A DNA stretch of 64,000 bases from Siderastrea siderea (Eukaryota > Cnidaria > Anthozoa > Scleractinia > Rhizangiidae). The stretch spans positions 36,149,943-36,213,942 of the forward strand of contig OZ034970.1 in assembly GCA_964030785.1 (NCBI GenBank), in the 5' to 3' direction. Below, one piece after another: positions 1 to 30,276 of the stretch. Below the pieces are notes generated by a model. It did not search any database and was not told the DNA's origin. It saw only the letters and a list, made by a program, of their open reading frames with translations. The translations under genes and the position numbers were made by a program. Numbering within the stretch: position 1 is the stretch's first letter; each line of letters starts with the position of its first letter.

Positions 1-603
1 GAGACCCGGCATTAAACCTCTTTTCTTAATCCAAAAAATTGATGCGAAAGCACCAGAGAAGAAAATCCCTTCTACTGCTGCAAAGGCAACAATCCTTTCC
101 CCAAAAGAGGCACCACCATTTTTATCCATCCATTTAAAAGCCCACTGAGCCTTCTTCTTGACGCAGGGAAATGTTTCAATAGCATTGAAAAGTTTTTGTT
201 TTTCCTCTGGTTCTCGTATGTAAGTATCAATCAACAGGCAATACATTTCAGAGTGGATGTTTTCCATTGCAATCTGAAAACCATAAAAACACCTCGCTTC
301 AGGGATTTGTATTTCTTGGTAAAACCTTTCTACCAAGTTCTCTCCCACTATCCCATCACTCGCTGCAAAGAACGCCAGAACATGAGAAATGAACTGCTTT
401 TCTTGTGGTTTAAGATTCTCCCAGTCTGTGAGATCATTTCCCAAGTCTACCTCTTCCACTGTCCAAAAGGAAGCAACCGATTTCTTGTAAAATGACCAGA
501 TGTCGGGGAACTTTAAGGGAAACAGAACGAATCTGCTTGGATTATTCTGTAGTAGAGGTTCTGTAACTTCTTCCTCTTGCAAATTTTTATCCTTTTCGGA
601 CAT
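1..603 (-). CDS. RRM2: Ribonucleotide reductase small subunit R2 (partial, 3' end outside window)
   Basis: The small (radical-bearing) subunit of class Ia ribonucleotide reductase, which makes dNTPs from NDPs together with the R1 subunit. The minus strand reads 201 uninterrupted codons into the left edge. Iron ligands and radical site are visible: Asp83, Glu114, His117 (in ENIHSEMY), radical Tyr121, and Glu178 (in VEGIFF), with spacing close to vertebrate R2. The start at 603 is the first in-frame ATG after an in-frame TGA (minus-strand codon at 693-691). The N-terminus is about 55 residues shorter than vertebrate RRM2 before the first iron ligand and shows no KEN-box degron, so cell-cycle degradation of the canonical RRM2 type is not evident; in that respect it resembles p53R2/RRM2B. 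An unseen upstream exon could change the N-terminus. No intron lies in this stretch. Confidence 0.93.
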   Translation of the reverse strand, partial: MSEKDKNLQEEEVTEPLLQNNPSRFVLFPLKFPDIWSFYKKSVASFWTVEEVDLGNDLTDWENLKPQEKQFISHVLAFFAASDGIVGENLVERFYQEIQIPEARCFYGFQIAMENIHSEMYCLLIDTYIREPEEKQKLFNAIETFPCVKKKAQWAFKWMDKNGGASFGERIVAFAAVEGIFFSGAFASIFWIKKRGLMPGL

Positions 604-898
604 CTTCAATATTTTGAAACCAAAAGCATGCGCAATCGGGCTACGTAAGCCGCAAGCAAATCGGGTTCCTATCGTTCTTGATGACAATTGTCAAACGGAA
701 CAGATTGTCCTCAAAAAATCTTTTAGCATTATAGCATCAGTGAATTGCTGTCGTTTCAATGTTTTATCGTTTGTTGATCGTCTGTCCTTTCTTTCCTTCA
801 TGCGTCCACCAGCCAGTTTATATCATTTATTTTGCTAAAAAGTAACCAAGCCTCAATTTTGTAGAAGCCAGGCTACATAGCACATAAGGGAAGCCAAG
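604..898. promoter_or_regulatory. Shared divergent promoter between RRM2 and PEX6
   Basis: Only 295 bp separate the two start codons, so this interval must hold both 5' UTRs and core promoters unless there are non-coding 5' exons. No TATA box is evident. An NRF-1-like GCATGCGCA lies at 626-634. A YY1-type AAGATGGCGG (896-905) overlaps the PEX6 start codon, as in many TATA-less animal promoters. Motif calls are by eye. Confidence 0.5.
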
Positions 899-20698
<19,800 letters not shown>

Positions 20699-21640
20699 AT
20701 ACAGGTATGTTTGATTAGATAAAGGCGTATTTGCGTTTAAAACTCATGCGCACGCAACGTGTTGTAATCAGTCACTCAGAGCCCGGGCACACTTGCTGTT
20801 TTTTTACATTCGTTTACAGAAGGCCTCGGTGAAACAGATTCAACGTTGTCTATCACTGGTCAATACAATTTTGTTGTACGAATGATTTATGGTAATCAAT
20901 CTTTGCTCTACGCCACTTGAAGGATCGAACTCTGTCACGGCGTTTTCATTCATTTTTCTGATCTGACAAAATTATTTTCTCATTGAACGAGTCTCAAAAT
21001 AACAGTTTCCTAAGGTAGAAAAACACCAAAGAAGTAATAATAAACCAAAGCTAAACAAGGATGGTTACGGCTAAGGGAGATTTAGACGGATTACGAATGT
21101 GTTATCCGAGACGTAGCTCCTTTAACATCATTCGACGTCCTTCAGAATCATTCAACAGGGCGCGCAAACGCTTCTGAATTCAGCAGCGTTGAACGGTATT
21201 GGATGGAATTGTTGAATCCTGTTGGCCGTGGTCTTGACACTTTCACTCCCAAGAGTGCCTAAAATCAAAATTCAAGACAAATCCCAAATTTCATTTGTAA
21301 AATACTTAAATATAAATAGGACCACGTGAAAGTACTGCTGACAAGGTTTCATTTGAATGGTCACACCACAGAATTTTATGCAAAGACTCAGAAGTCACCT
21401 TAATGTCTCCATAACTGACTGTGGGAGCGAAAGGGTTAGACCCTTGAAGTGGCATCGGGATTAAGAAATGGATATTTGCCCATTGAAGAACTGAAGTGAG
21501 GAATTAGAAATACACATGTTTGAAATTGATTAACACCTTGAAAGAGGCTTTGGGACTAGGAAAGTTGTCGTAGTTAAGAGACCATTGAACTAGAACCGAA
21601 GATCATGAGAGAAGGTTTTACTAGCTGTTGTTTATTTCGA
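20699..21640 (+). other. PEX6 3' flank
   Basis: Presumed 3' UTR and intergenic DNA; no clear AATAAA close to the stop. One diverged minus-strand copy of the 106-bp repeat lies at about 21325-21425. Otherwise nothing seen. Confidence 0.5.
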
Positions 21641-22115
21641 GCGTTAACCTTTTTGCAGACGACCCGCAAAGTCATACAGTGTGAACATTCAAATGAAAGC
21701 TATTTTGTCGATTTTTTTACAACAATATTTTCCTCTGATTTATTTATTAGGCTGGACAATGTGTTTCCAACTTTAAATTTTGACTAAGTCATACAGTGTG
21801 GCCTTTCAAATGAAGAGTTTGAGAAATATTTATTTCGTTCCTGTTTATTGTTCGATAGCTGAGCGATGTGGTTCTAACTTTTCAAATTTTGACGAAAGTC
21901 ATACAGTGTGACCTTTCGGATGAAGCTCTTGAGAAATATTTTCAATTGTTGCTGTTTATCATTCGATATCATGCTGAGCAATGTGGTTCTAACTTTTTAA
22001 GATTCTAACTAACATCATGCAGTGTGACCACTTAAACAAACGCTATTGAAGAGTGCTTTCGTGTGGTGCTGTTTATTGTGCTTTGCGGATAAAATCCCAC
22101 AGTATGACATCGAAA
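21640..22115 (+). repeat. 106-bp repeat, array B (about 4 diverged copies)
   Basis: Repeats of CATACAGTGTGA, CATTCAAATGAA, TGCTGTTTAT and GTGGTTCTAACTTTT in the order seen in array A, more diverged. Confidence 0.8.
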
Positions 22116-22278
22116 TGAAGGCGGCTACAGCTACAACGCGAATCCAGCCTTAGAACCTGAACTTGGACACTTGTGGAGTAAAAAAGTTAAAACTTCACCT
22201 TACTGGGTCTTACTTCATAGTTGACAGGTTTTTGCACTTCAGGTTTGTTAGGTGTGCCGCGACTATTTAAGACGATTT

Positions 22279-23154
22279 CCGCCCAACGTTCAAGCGGTGA
22301 GTGCAAAAATTAAGTTACCAAAAAAATACTCTAAGCATGGTCACATTTTGAGAACATATAAGAAGAACTTATCAATAATTTTGCTCCCAGGCTGACCCCG
22401 CGAGAGAAAATTGGATTTGAAGTTACCGTATTTACTCGTTTAGACGCCGCGGCGTCTATTTAATTTTTCGAGCTCTAGCTGCGGCGTCTATTCGAGGGCG
22501 GCGTCTAATCGGGGGCGGCGTCTATTAAAAAATCACTTTATTCAACCACTGAAATTACAAAATTCGGTACATTCGGTAATGGTAATTTTTTTTAACAGTA
22601 ACAAATATGATGAAATAAAGAACATGTCTTTTCTCTTGTTTCGCGAGTTAGGTCTCCAGAAAGGGAACTGAAGTCAAGAGCAAAGAAGTACACTCATTTT
22701 GAACTTAAAAATATTGTCATAGAAGAACATAAATTCCCATTACTTGTTTAGACTTGAAATATTGTCTTGTTTTTATGATTTATCAGATATTGATTTTTCC
22801 TCAAATAGACGCCGCACCGTACATGCGGCGTCTATTCGGGGGCGGCGTCTATTAATATTTTCGGCTCCAGGTGCGGCGTCTATTCGGGGGCGGCGTCTAA
22901 ACGAGTAAATACGGTATCCATATTTCAATTAAAAAGCACTTCATGTCAGTTCAAAACAAAATGGCGCCCGTTTTTTGCATATTTTTACGAGATTTGACAT
23001 TACTTTTCTCGAAAATGCTTGAGAATTTCATCGCGGGGTCATTTAGAGAAGTGGATTAAAGTGAGATGGTTCAAATAGCATTGAAATTGTTATCATGCTA
23101 AGAGTAGTTTTTCAGTAAAATATTATTTGCATTTATTGCTTGACCGTTGGGCGG
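22279..23154. mobile_element. TIR element (CCGCCCAACG ends) split by a younger element
   Basis: Left end CCGCCCAACGTTCAAGC; right end is the inverted CCGCCCAACGGTCAAGC. A second inverted pair, TGACCCCGCGA and TCGCGGGGTCA, lies further in. No obvious target duplication. It is interrupted by the TA-flanked element at 22428-22914. Confidence 0.65.
22428..22914. mobile_element. TA-flanked short element (CCGTATTTACTCG ends) with GGCGTCTA repeats
   Basis: Begins CCGTATTTACTCGTTTAGAC and ends with the inverted copy; each side is flanked by TA, as for Tc1/mariner-type insertion. Both ends carry several copies of GCGGCGTCTATTCG. Non-coding. Confidence 0.8.
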
Positions 23155-23332
23155 AACTGATCCATGTTAACTACTTAAAGTTATTTCTTCCCGCTCTGAC
23201 AACTAGCTGGATTTGTTTTCGGTAGTCCCGAACTCATCTCTTCCACGCATTGTAAATAGCCAACTGGTCTGCCTTTTGCCAGTTGGGATTCTTAAAAAAT
23301 GTTATGTTTGATTTGTTTCATATTTCGTTTAA

Positions 23333-24865
23333 GGTATCAGGGTACCCCAAATGACAACATTGCGTTTTCACCGTTTGAGCGCCAGTCAGGCGTTTCACAA
23401 GGACCCTAACAAACTATATATTTTCTGAAAGCTTAATAATTGAAGATTACGAAAACGAATTTAGATAAAGAAAAAAGATAACTGTGTCGAAAATAGAGAC
23501 TACGTTTTTAAAAAGTACATCGTTCACAAAATCGGTTCCGCTCCAGTCGAGAATGATCTGGAGAGAAAGACGAACATCGCGGCGAATTCTTCACACCTTT
23601 GTCTCAAAAACCGTGTCTCGGAATTTTTGTATCTGGCCTGGTTTATTTTCTGCACTCAGTTAAACTTTGAAGTTCGAAGAAACACCTCTCCTCTTTCTTT
23701 TACGGCTCATAACTTTTGAATGAAAGCAAAAAATAAAATTCGGAGACACGGGTTTAGTATCAAATTATGTGGCAACATTGTCGCCAAATTTGAGCTAAAA
23801 TGGTTGAAAAGTCGCTGAACGCGAACTTAAAATGTGCGCCCAATTTCTTGAAAATTAGTTTCGAGAAAAAAGCCAAAATATGATTTGGAAACTTTTTCCG
23901 GTCTGAGGAGATTAAAACACCTAGGTGTCAGGATAATTACCTGCGGTTGACAGAGGGGAGGCTCAACTTACCGCCTTACAACAATAGCACAAACATGCCG
24001 ACAAGAATGGTGTCAAATTCTGCGTGTTTTTATGTTGGAAAGCGACTTTCGTTGAGTACGAGTGCCGTTCAAAGGGTCTTCAAACGCAATAAACGGAAAT
24101 TTTAAAGTCATAATATCACGTCGGCTGTAAAATGCCGAAGGCATCATCATTTGAGCTGGGTAAGACTACCCAAGCTGCCGGGACCTGAAAGACGAAAGGA
24201 AAGGCGAAAGGAAAGTACATTGAAATCTGCGAAGAAGCCGCCACGTGTTCGGCGCAAGATCTAAGAGAGAACATCCTGTCAAAAATGCGAGCAATTGGGA
24301 AAAAATAAACTTCTTTATTACTGGAGACAAATTCCGTACTTTCCTGGACATGCCGTCCTTTGCGCTAAGTTGATTCTTTGATACATCTGGCTTTGTAGAA
24401 ATGTTATGGAATTTGAATGGATGGATTGTTTTTCGCCGTTCGCGTTACAAAAGGCGAGCTGGCAGTCGAAGCTTATCACACTGACAAGTGAGGAGTCAGG
24501 ATGCGCAAGTAATTCCTCAACGCTCGATCTTTTCTCTCTCTCTCTCTCTCTCTCTTTCACAGATATGATCGAAGCCACTTTATAAACACACTCGAAATGA
24601 GCGGGAACTGCTACGCAATCGATCGCGTGTCAAAACATCGGGGGCCTGTTATGTCACATGCTATTTTCAGCGTTGTTGACAGATGACTGTCAACACATGA
24701 TTAGAGAAAATTAATGCCACAAATCTTTTTTCGTCCATAACTTTGCGTAGAAACAATCTTTTTTTCTGAAACTTTTTGTAAAAGAGAGGTTTGAATAATA
24801 TCTATCTGAAAATGACAGAAGTGTATTTTTCGAAAACATGGTCAATTTTGGGGTACCATGATACC
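23333..24865. mobile_element. TTAA-flanked 1.5-kb element (GGTATCA...TGATACC)
   Basis: Ends GGTATCAGGGTACCCCAAA and inverted GGTATCATGGTACCCCAAAA, flanked by TTAA at 23329-23332 and 24866-24869. The interior lacks a long open frame; (TC)n at 24533-24556. Probably a piggyBac-type non-autonomous element. Confidence 0.75.
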
Positions 24866-24932
24866 TTAAGTTTCTGGCAGGACCCCACCAGCCTTTAGGT
24901 TGCCTCAAACCGACCTGCCTCAACAAAAAGTA

Positions 24933-24950
24933 TATGTATGTATGTATGTG
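24933..24950 (+). repeat. (TATG)n microsatellite
   Basis: Short tetranucleotide run after the 1.5-kb TTAA element. Confidence 0.85.
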
Positions 24951-25057
24951 GTCATTATGAGTTTAAAATTACGCTACTGAGAAAACGTCGCCCCCTGTTT
25001 GCGCTTTAGTAAACACTGTCTTCTTAAAGTAAAGTAGATTATGTTAAAGTAGTTCTT

Positions 25058-25216
25058 CCTTCCGCTCAGGGATGGTCCAGCGAGAAGAACGTATGAGCAA
25101 GTTCACCACACGCACGTGACGTCTCCACGCGGCAGACGACTTCCACGTGAGTTCGCATGTTTGCATGTTCTCGCGCGACTATCCTTGAGCGGAGGTAAAG
25201 ATCGGTCGTAGTCTAA
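25058..25216. mobile_element. Degenerate MULE-like MITE
   Basis: The inverted core CCGCTCAGGGATGG... / ...CCTTGAGCGG and the right end reading TAGACTACGACCGATC on the minus strand match the family at 14807-15707. The left terminus has lost the TAGACT motif. Confidence 0.55.
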
Positions 25217-26051
25217 AAATAAATCGCTGTTCTCTGGAAAATTCTTTTAGCTTTGCGCCATATATATAGAACTGTCCTTCATTGCATTCTTGGTAGACTG
25301 TTTTGTTTTCTTTTTCTTCTGTAAACAACACCGATATCCAGTGGACTTCCCTTTAAGTAAGCCTTTCGGAGGTCGGATTTAGATTTTAGGGACGGCTGAG
25401 GCAAACCGATTTCCGATTTTCCTATCACCTTTCGCCCTTCCCTCTTGACGAGTTTGAGTGGACGAGTCATCGACTTAAGTTCAGTAAAATTTGTAGAAAT
25501 TTTACATTAGCCCTTTAGTCGAATAACCCTTTTTATTATATGGCTGAACTGGTCCACGCTGAAAGGAGGCTTTCAGATTGGTTCCCTGGACGGTCCGCCG
25601 AATTTTCCTGTACGGACCGCTAAGATGGACCGCTCACGAAAGATCTCACTAAATTTGAAAGGTTTTTGAAAATAGGACAGTCTGTTACGAAGTGGAGACC
25701 TTGTTCTTGCTTTCTTGCCTATAATTTTGGCAAAAACCTCTGCGAAAATGACATTATGAAAATAGTTTGTTCCTTTACTTCATCTTTATAGCGCTCGCCT
25801 ACTAAAGAAAAAACCCTTTGCTGTTCGCAAATTTGTGAAGAGCCATAATAATAAATCCTTTATTGATCTAGCTTGTTCGGTCCGTACTGGGAAAATATTG
25901 GTCTCCTTTCAAAAAAAGGAACTCAACCAATATTTTCCCAATACGGACCAAACAAGCTAGTTCAATAACATATATATACGAGGTAATAGTGCTAAAGTAC
26001 AAATTTTCTAAAATTCACACTCACGAAACCTCGTAAAATCAACTGCATAAC
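25217..26051. other. Intergenic stretch with a 35-bp foldback
   Basis: An inverted repeat (25868-25902 versus 25926-25960, two mismatches, 23-nt loop; ends CTAGCTTG). Nothing else recognised. Confidence 0.6.
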
Positions 26052-26054
26052 TTA

Positions 26055-27454
26055 AGGACGGTGCCTCCTAATACAGATGTATTTTTGCAAAGGTTATATC
26101 TAGGGGAAAAAGTAGATCTTAGCAAGGGCTATTGGAATCCAAAAAGCAAAATGTGGGTAACCATGCATTTTTCAGAGATAATTGAGCAACCATATTAAAA
26201 TACAAAGAATGTATGACAATTTCTTTCCAAATTTAAGCTTATTTATCTCTGGAAAATGCGTAGTTACCCCCAATTTTCTTTTTGGATTCTGATAGCCCTT
26301 GCTAAGATCAGCTTTTTCCACATAGTCTTAAACCGCGCAAAAATATTGTTGCATTAGTGGGCAAATTCCTTTAAGAGCCAGTGTCACCCAAAGTGCTTTG
26401 CGCGCTTGTGTTTTTGTTTTGAAACAGCTTTTTGCGTTTGGCTGGCGCGTTTGCCGGACTTTTCGCAAATTATACCTTGCAAACTGGCTTTTCAGCGAGC
26501 TGATATGTACAACAGTCACCTCTAAAAACAGAAATATCTTCATCGCTAGATGTTACTGGAGAAATTAACTCAAGATCTGAATTTGTAGTCAACGCGTATG
26601 GAGCTATTATAACAACCGATCGATTGATCGATCAATCGATCTCGATGTACGTAAAACCAGAGCAGCCACTTCCACTCGATAAAAAAATAAAACCAAAACA
26701 AGTAGTAAGAATATTGACGTCTTCATCGCTAGATGTCACTGGAGAAAACTACTCAAGATCTGAATTCGCAGTCAATGCGTGTACATGAATATATTACAGT
26801 CCGATCGATTGATCGCGCGATCGATGGCATCGATCGCAGAACCAGAATAGTTACTTACACTTTTTATAAACATAAAACATAAACAGAGAGTAAATACAAG
26901 GAATAATTAAGCAAAACACCACAAGCTCATGACCACAACCATTATTTTGGAGCAGGCCCGTAGCTACTGTTATTTTGTGACCACGATGTAAATTAACGTT
27001 CCTTCTGTTTTCATCCGGCAACGAACGTGGTACTATATCGGCAAACGCAGTGCCAGTACTGTTGCTGAAACCCACAGATGTTTTTCTTTCTCTCCACTAC
27101 TGATAGACGGGCTCCTTCAGCCGTACACTGAACTTTGGCAGAGCGCGGAAGACTCGGCCTTCGCCTCAGCTTTCCTGAACCCTACGAAGCATCCAATTTA
27201 AAGATCTCCTTCCCCATCGCGAAAACACTTCGGACTGAATTCGGAAATATGCAAGAAATCGATACGACGGCACTTAAATGTCAAGTCAAAATTCACACTA
27301 GTGCTTTCGGATCGCTAACGGCAGCGATGGAAGAAGATACAAATCAGACTTCACAACAATCAAGAAAATGGCGGATTTTTCATATGTGAAAAATGTACCT
27401 CGGGACGCAAAGCACTTTGGGTGACACTGGCTCTTTAAGAAACCCGAATATCCC

Positions 27455-27487
<33 letters not shown>

Positions 27488-27500
27488 GAAGCACCGTCCT
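26055..27500. mobile_element. Harbinger-like 1.45-kb element (AGGACGGTGC ends, TTA TSD)
   Basis: Ends AGGACGGTGCCTCC and inverted AGGACGGTGCTTCC, flanked by TTA at 26052-26054 and 27501-27503. Internally there is an inverted pair around 26080-26160 / 26240-26320, another pair (AGCCAGTGTCACCCAAAGTG at about 26375 and its inverse near 27415), and a direct duplication (about 26528-26660 and 26716-26850) each containing a GATCGATTGATC palindrome. No transposase frame. Confidence 0.75.
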
Positions 27501-27699
27501 TTATGACTGTTATTTCGTGGGGGTTAGAATTCGCAAAAATCTTCTCAAACAGACAGGTTATATTTTCCCGAGAGAGACACGTACAAAAACAGAGAAAGGA
27601 CCAATTCTTCAGAGTGAGACCACTGATTATTATTTTAATTCACTTCAAGAGCACGTGCATTCAGTGACCACAGGTAGGGTGTGGCACATGATCACACCA

Positions 27700-28315
27700 A
27701 ATTTCTGTTAAAGGAAAGGCATTTGCGCAGCTTTCATTTGATTGTTCACGCCTAAGGATTTCATCCACAAACTGAATCGTTAGCGCAACCTTGCTCAGCG
27801 TACTGGGCTTGGATCGAAAATTGAAAATTCCCACAGGAAAGAACTGCTACATTGTGGATGAAATCCTAATGCCCTGGTCAAACGGAGTCACAAGTTATCG
27901 AGTTGAAAACTTGCGATAACTTGTGACTCCGTTTGGCCATGACTTGCGTGTACTTGCGATGGCTTGCGATGGCTTGCAATGCGTTGCGTTCACTTTGATG
28001 AAGCTCAAATTCACACGCAAGTGAAAGTTTTTTCCCGTTTGGCCACCCAACGCAAGCCGCTGAAAATTATCTCAGGGAACTCCGGGGGTTATCTACGGGA
28101 GCGCCGGCAAGGCTGCACTTAAATGGCTTTTTTGGCAAATTACTTCTAACTTGCGTGTACTTGCGAGGCCGTTTGGCCACCCATCACAAGTCTGCCAACA
28201 CAAGTTGGTATTTCCAAACTTGTGTTGACTTGCGGCTCCGTTTGGCCAGGGCTTAAAGTGTGACCATTCAAATGAAAGTATCGGGTGGGACGTCCCTGTG
28301 GTACTGTTTATTATT
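27700..28315. repeat. 106-bp repeat, array C, split by a MITE
   Basis: Minus-strand copies at about 27718-27810, then a plus-strand unit at 27840-27869 continuing at 28254-28315 (GTGTGACCATTCAAATGAA). Confidence 0.75.
27870..28253. mobile_element. 384-bp MITE (GCCCTGGTCAAACGG ends, TAA TSD)
   Basis: Left GCCCTGGTCAAACGGAGTC and right inverted GCCCTGGCCAAACGGAGCC, flanked by TAA (27867-27869 and 28254-28256). Removing it restores the 106-bp repeat word ATCCTAAAGTGTGACC. The interior has several further copies of the AACTTGCG / CCGTTTGGCC words. TAA fits a PIF/Harbinger-type 3-bp target. Confidence 0.85.
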
Positions 28316-28364
28316 ATACCACTGAACAACCCCGCTGGCGCAATTTAATAGAAAAAGCATTGGC

Positions 28365-28660
28365 GTTTTGACGTGTGTAGGGCCGGACGGATCGACGCGA
28401 GCCGGTCCGGAACAAGCCGTCCGGACCTGCACACGTCATCTGGTCATTACTAAAAACTTTTGTTGAGTATTCAAAAACGAATTCCCAAATTTCTCCAATA
28501 AAATTAAGCACAACAAAGGTGGTATGATAAAATACTTATTGACTGAGTTAGGTCGGTCCTGACGGAAAAATATTTGGCTCTCGATCATGGCACACGGGCC
28601 TCACCGCGCTCGGTCCGTGCGCCATGACCTCGTGCCAAATATCTTCCCGTCCGGCCCTCC
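28365..28660. repeat. Two adjacent foldbacks
   Basis: Arms starting GACGTGTGTAGGGCCGGACGG (first 20 nt at about 28369-28388) pair with 28415-28437; a second hairpin pairs about 28559-28600 with 28612-28653 (ATATTTGGC... / ...GCCAAATAT). Origin unknown. Confidence 0.6.
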
Positions 28661-29726
28661 CACGCAGCCAACAAGTGCTTATTATGCTGCAGAAGGGGGC
28701 TCTAAAGCCCCATGCACACGAACAAATTTTCTTGGACAACGGAGGAGCAGGCATCCGAGAAGGAAAACCCGGCGCATAAAAGAAAGCCATTGGGGAAATT
28801 CGCCCTATGATAAATACTGAGGTCATTTGGCTTGGCAGCAATACTTTCTTTTGCGAAATACGGCAAAAATGGAGTGCGGAAACAGGTAGTGTGTTTGCAT
28901 GGCCCATGGTCAATCGAGGTTCGTTGTTTCCGTGGTGTTAAAATGATTCTGAACGCATATAAATCGAAACGGCTAAATCACGCGGTCAGATCAGGAGTCA
29001 TAAAAGCTCCCAAAAAAAAAACTTGACAAGTGCACGAAGGGACAGAGACCGAAGGTTTCCCAAATATTTGACAAATTCCCTCTGCTAACCCACTGGACAA
29101 TTTTTCTTTAACAAATGAAAACTGACGTAAAGCGCCTTTCTCTTCTACACGAGCAAATGAACTTTAACAAAAAAATTTGCTCGTTTGCTTTGGGCTTAAC
29201 ATTTGCGTCTAAGGAGGAAATCCTTAATTATGACCATTCAAATGAAAACGTTCGAGAATTTACTTGTCTGAGATGCCGTTGGTTTTAAATATTTTACAAT
29301 TAAGAGAAATTTGGATTTTTTATCAGACTACTTCAGACTAATTTTTTTTGCGTGGTACTGGAAGTGTATGTCTGAAGGGAAAAACTAAACGCTCTCGATA
29401 AATCGCGTTTTGTAGATCAAATAAACTCTTTAAATAAGTGTACCAAAATATAGATTTAACATATTCGGTAACTGAGTTTCCACTTGCGGAAATAAACTAA
29501 TGGAAAAGGAGCATCATGTTAGAAGATTATTAATCAAGAGCTTTAAATGTAGTTAAACGGTCACACTTAGGTATTTCATCAATAAACTCAATGTTTGAAC
29601 CACATGAGATGACCAATATAACTGACTCAAGGACTGCCTCTTGGCGACAAAGCCGGTTGATTAGAAAGAAGCTTTTGCGGTTCTTTTGTCGGATGAGGTT
29701 TACAATTGGTTTTACACCGAAGTTTG
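28661..29726. other. Intergenic, one 106-bp repeat fragment
   Basis: A unit fragment at about 29215-29255 (ATGACCATTCAAATGAAAAC) and a minus-strand trace near 29550-29600. Nothing else recognised. Confidence 0.5.
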
Positions 29727-29739
29727 TTCTGGAAACTTC
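29727..29739. promoter_or_regulatory. Heat-shock element (distal)
   Basis: TTCTGGAAACTTC, a perfect TTCnnGAAnnTTC HSF1 site, 483 bp upstream of the Hsp20-domain gene's ATG. Confidence 0.6.
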
Positions 29740-30063
29740 GTTGATCTTGGACCAGAGCTTATTTGAGTGACAGCTGAAGTGATACTGGCGTTTTGAAAAA
29801 TTTTAATACTTCGTTAAGAACAAAACAATGACTTTTAACAAGATTTTCTGCATTTTTAATTTAAAAAATATATATATATAGATATAATATAAACAAATAA
29901 ACAATTGGCAGTTGACCTATTCGTTTCATGTCATTCGTTCCTGCGTGCAAAAGCGAAAACTCTTCTCGATAGTGTAACTGACACTCGTTGCCCTTGAAAT
30001 AATATTAAACCGTATATCTTTTGTTTGGTGCTAATTAACAATACCCAAAGGGCACAGATGGTT

Positions 30064-30076
30064 TTCCAGAACTTTC
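30064..30076. promoter_or_regulatory. Heat-shock element (proximal)
   Basis: TTCCAGAACTTTC, a second perfect TTCnnGAAnnTTC array, about 50 bp upstream of a TATA box and 146 bp upstream of the start codon. Confidence 0.7.
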
Positions 30077-30125
30077 TTTCCGTCGTGTTTTCCTTTCTGG
30101 CTTATGATGAGTAGATTTATATCCA

Positions 30126-30131
30126 TATAAA
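30126..30131 (+). promoter_or_regulatory. TATA box of the Hsp20-domain gene
   Basis: TATAAA 91 bp before the ATG at 30222, predicting a transcription start near 30155. Position relative to the HSE matches classic heat-shock promoters. Confidence 0.55.
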
Positions 30132-30221
30132 CCTTCTTGTGGTCTGTATTCATGTCGTGCTGATCAGGGCCCCTGCAAGCACGTATTCAAGTTTAATACT
30201 TCCGCGGAGCGCACATTTGAC

Positions 30222-30276
30222 ATGGCTGAAGGCGGAGGGCAGAGAAGTCAGTCGGGAACACCTCGACATCTCGCAG
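30222..30276 (+). CDS. Hsp20-domain gene exon 1
   Basis: 18 codons plus one base, ending RHLA; donor GTTTGC at 30277. Confidence 0.6.

Noticed and set aside
27135..27389. 84-codon frame in the Harbinger-like element
   Set aside because: No transposase or DNA-binding motif and overlapping inverted repeats; not supported.
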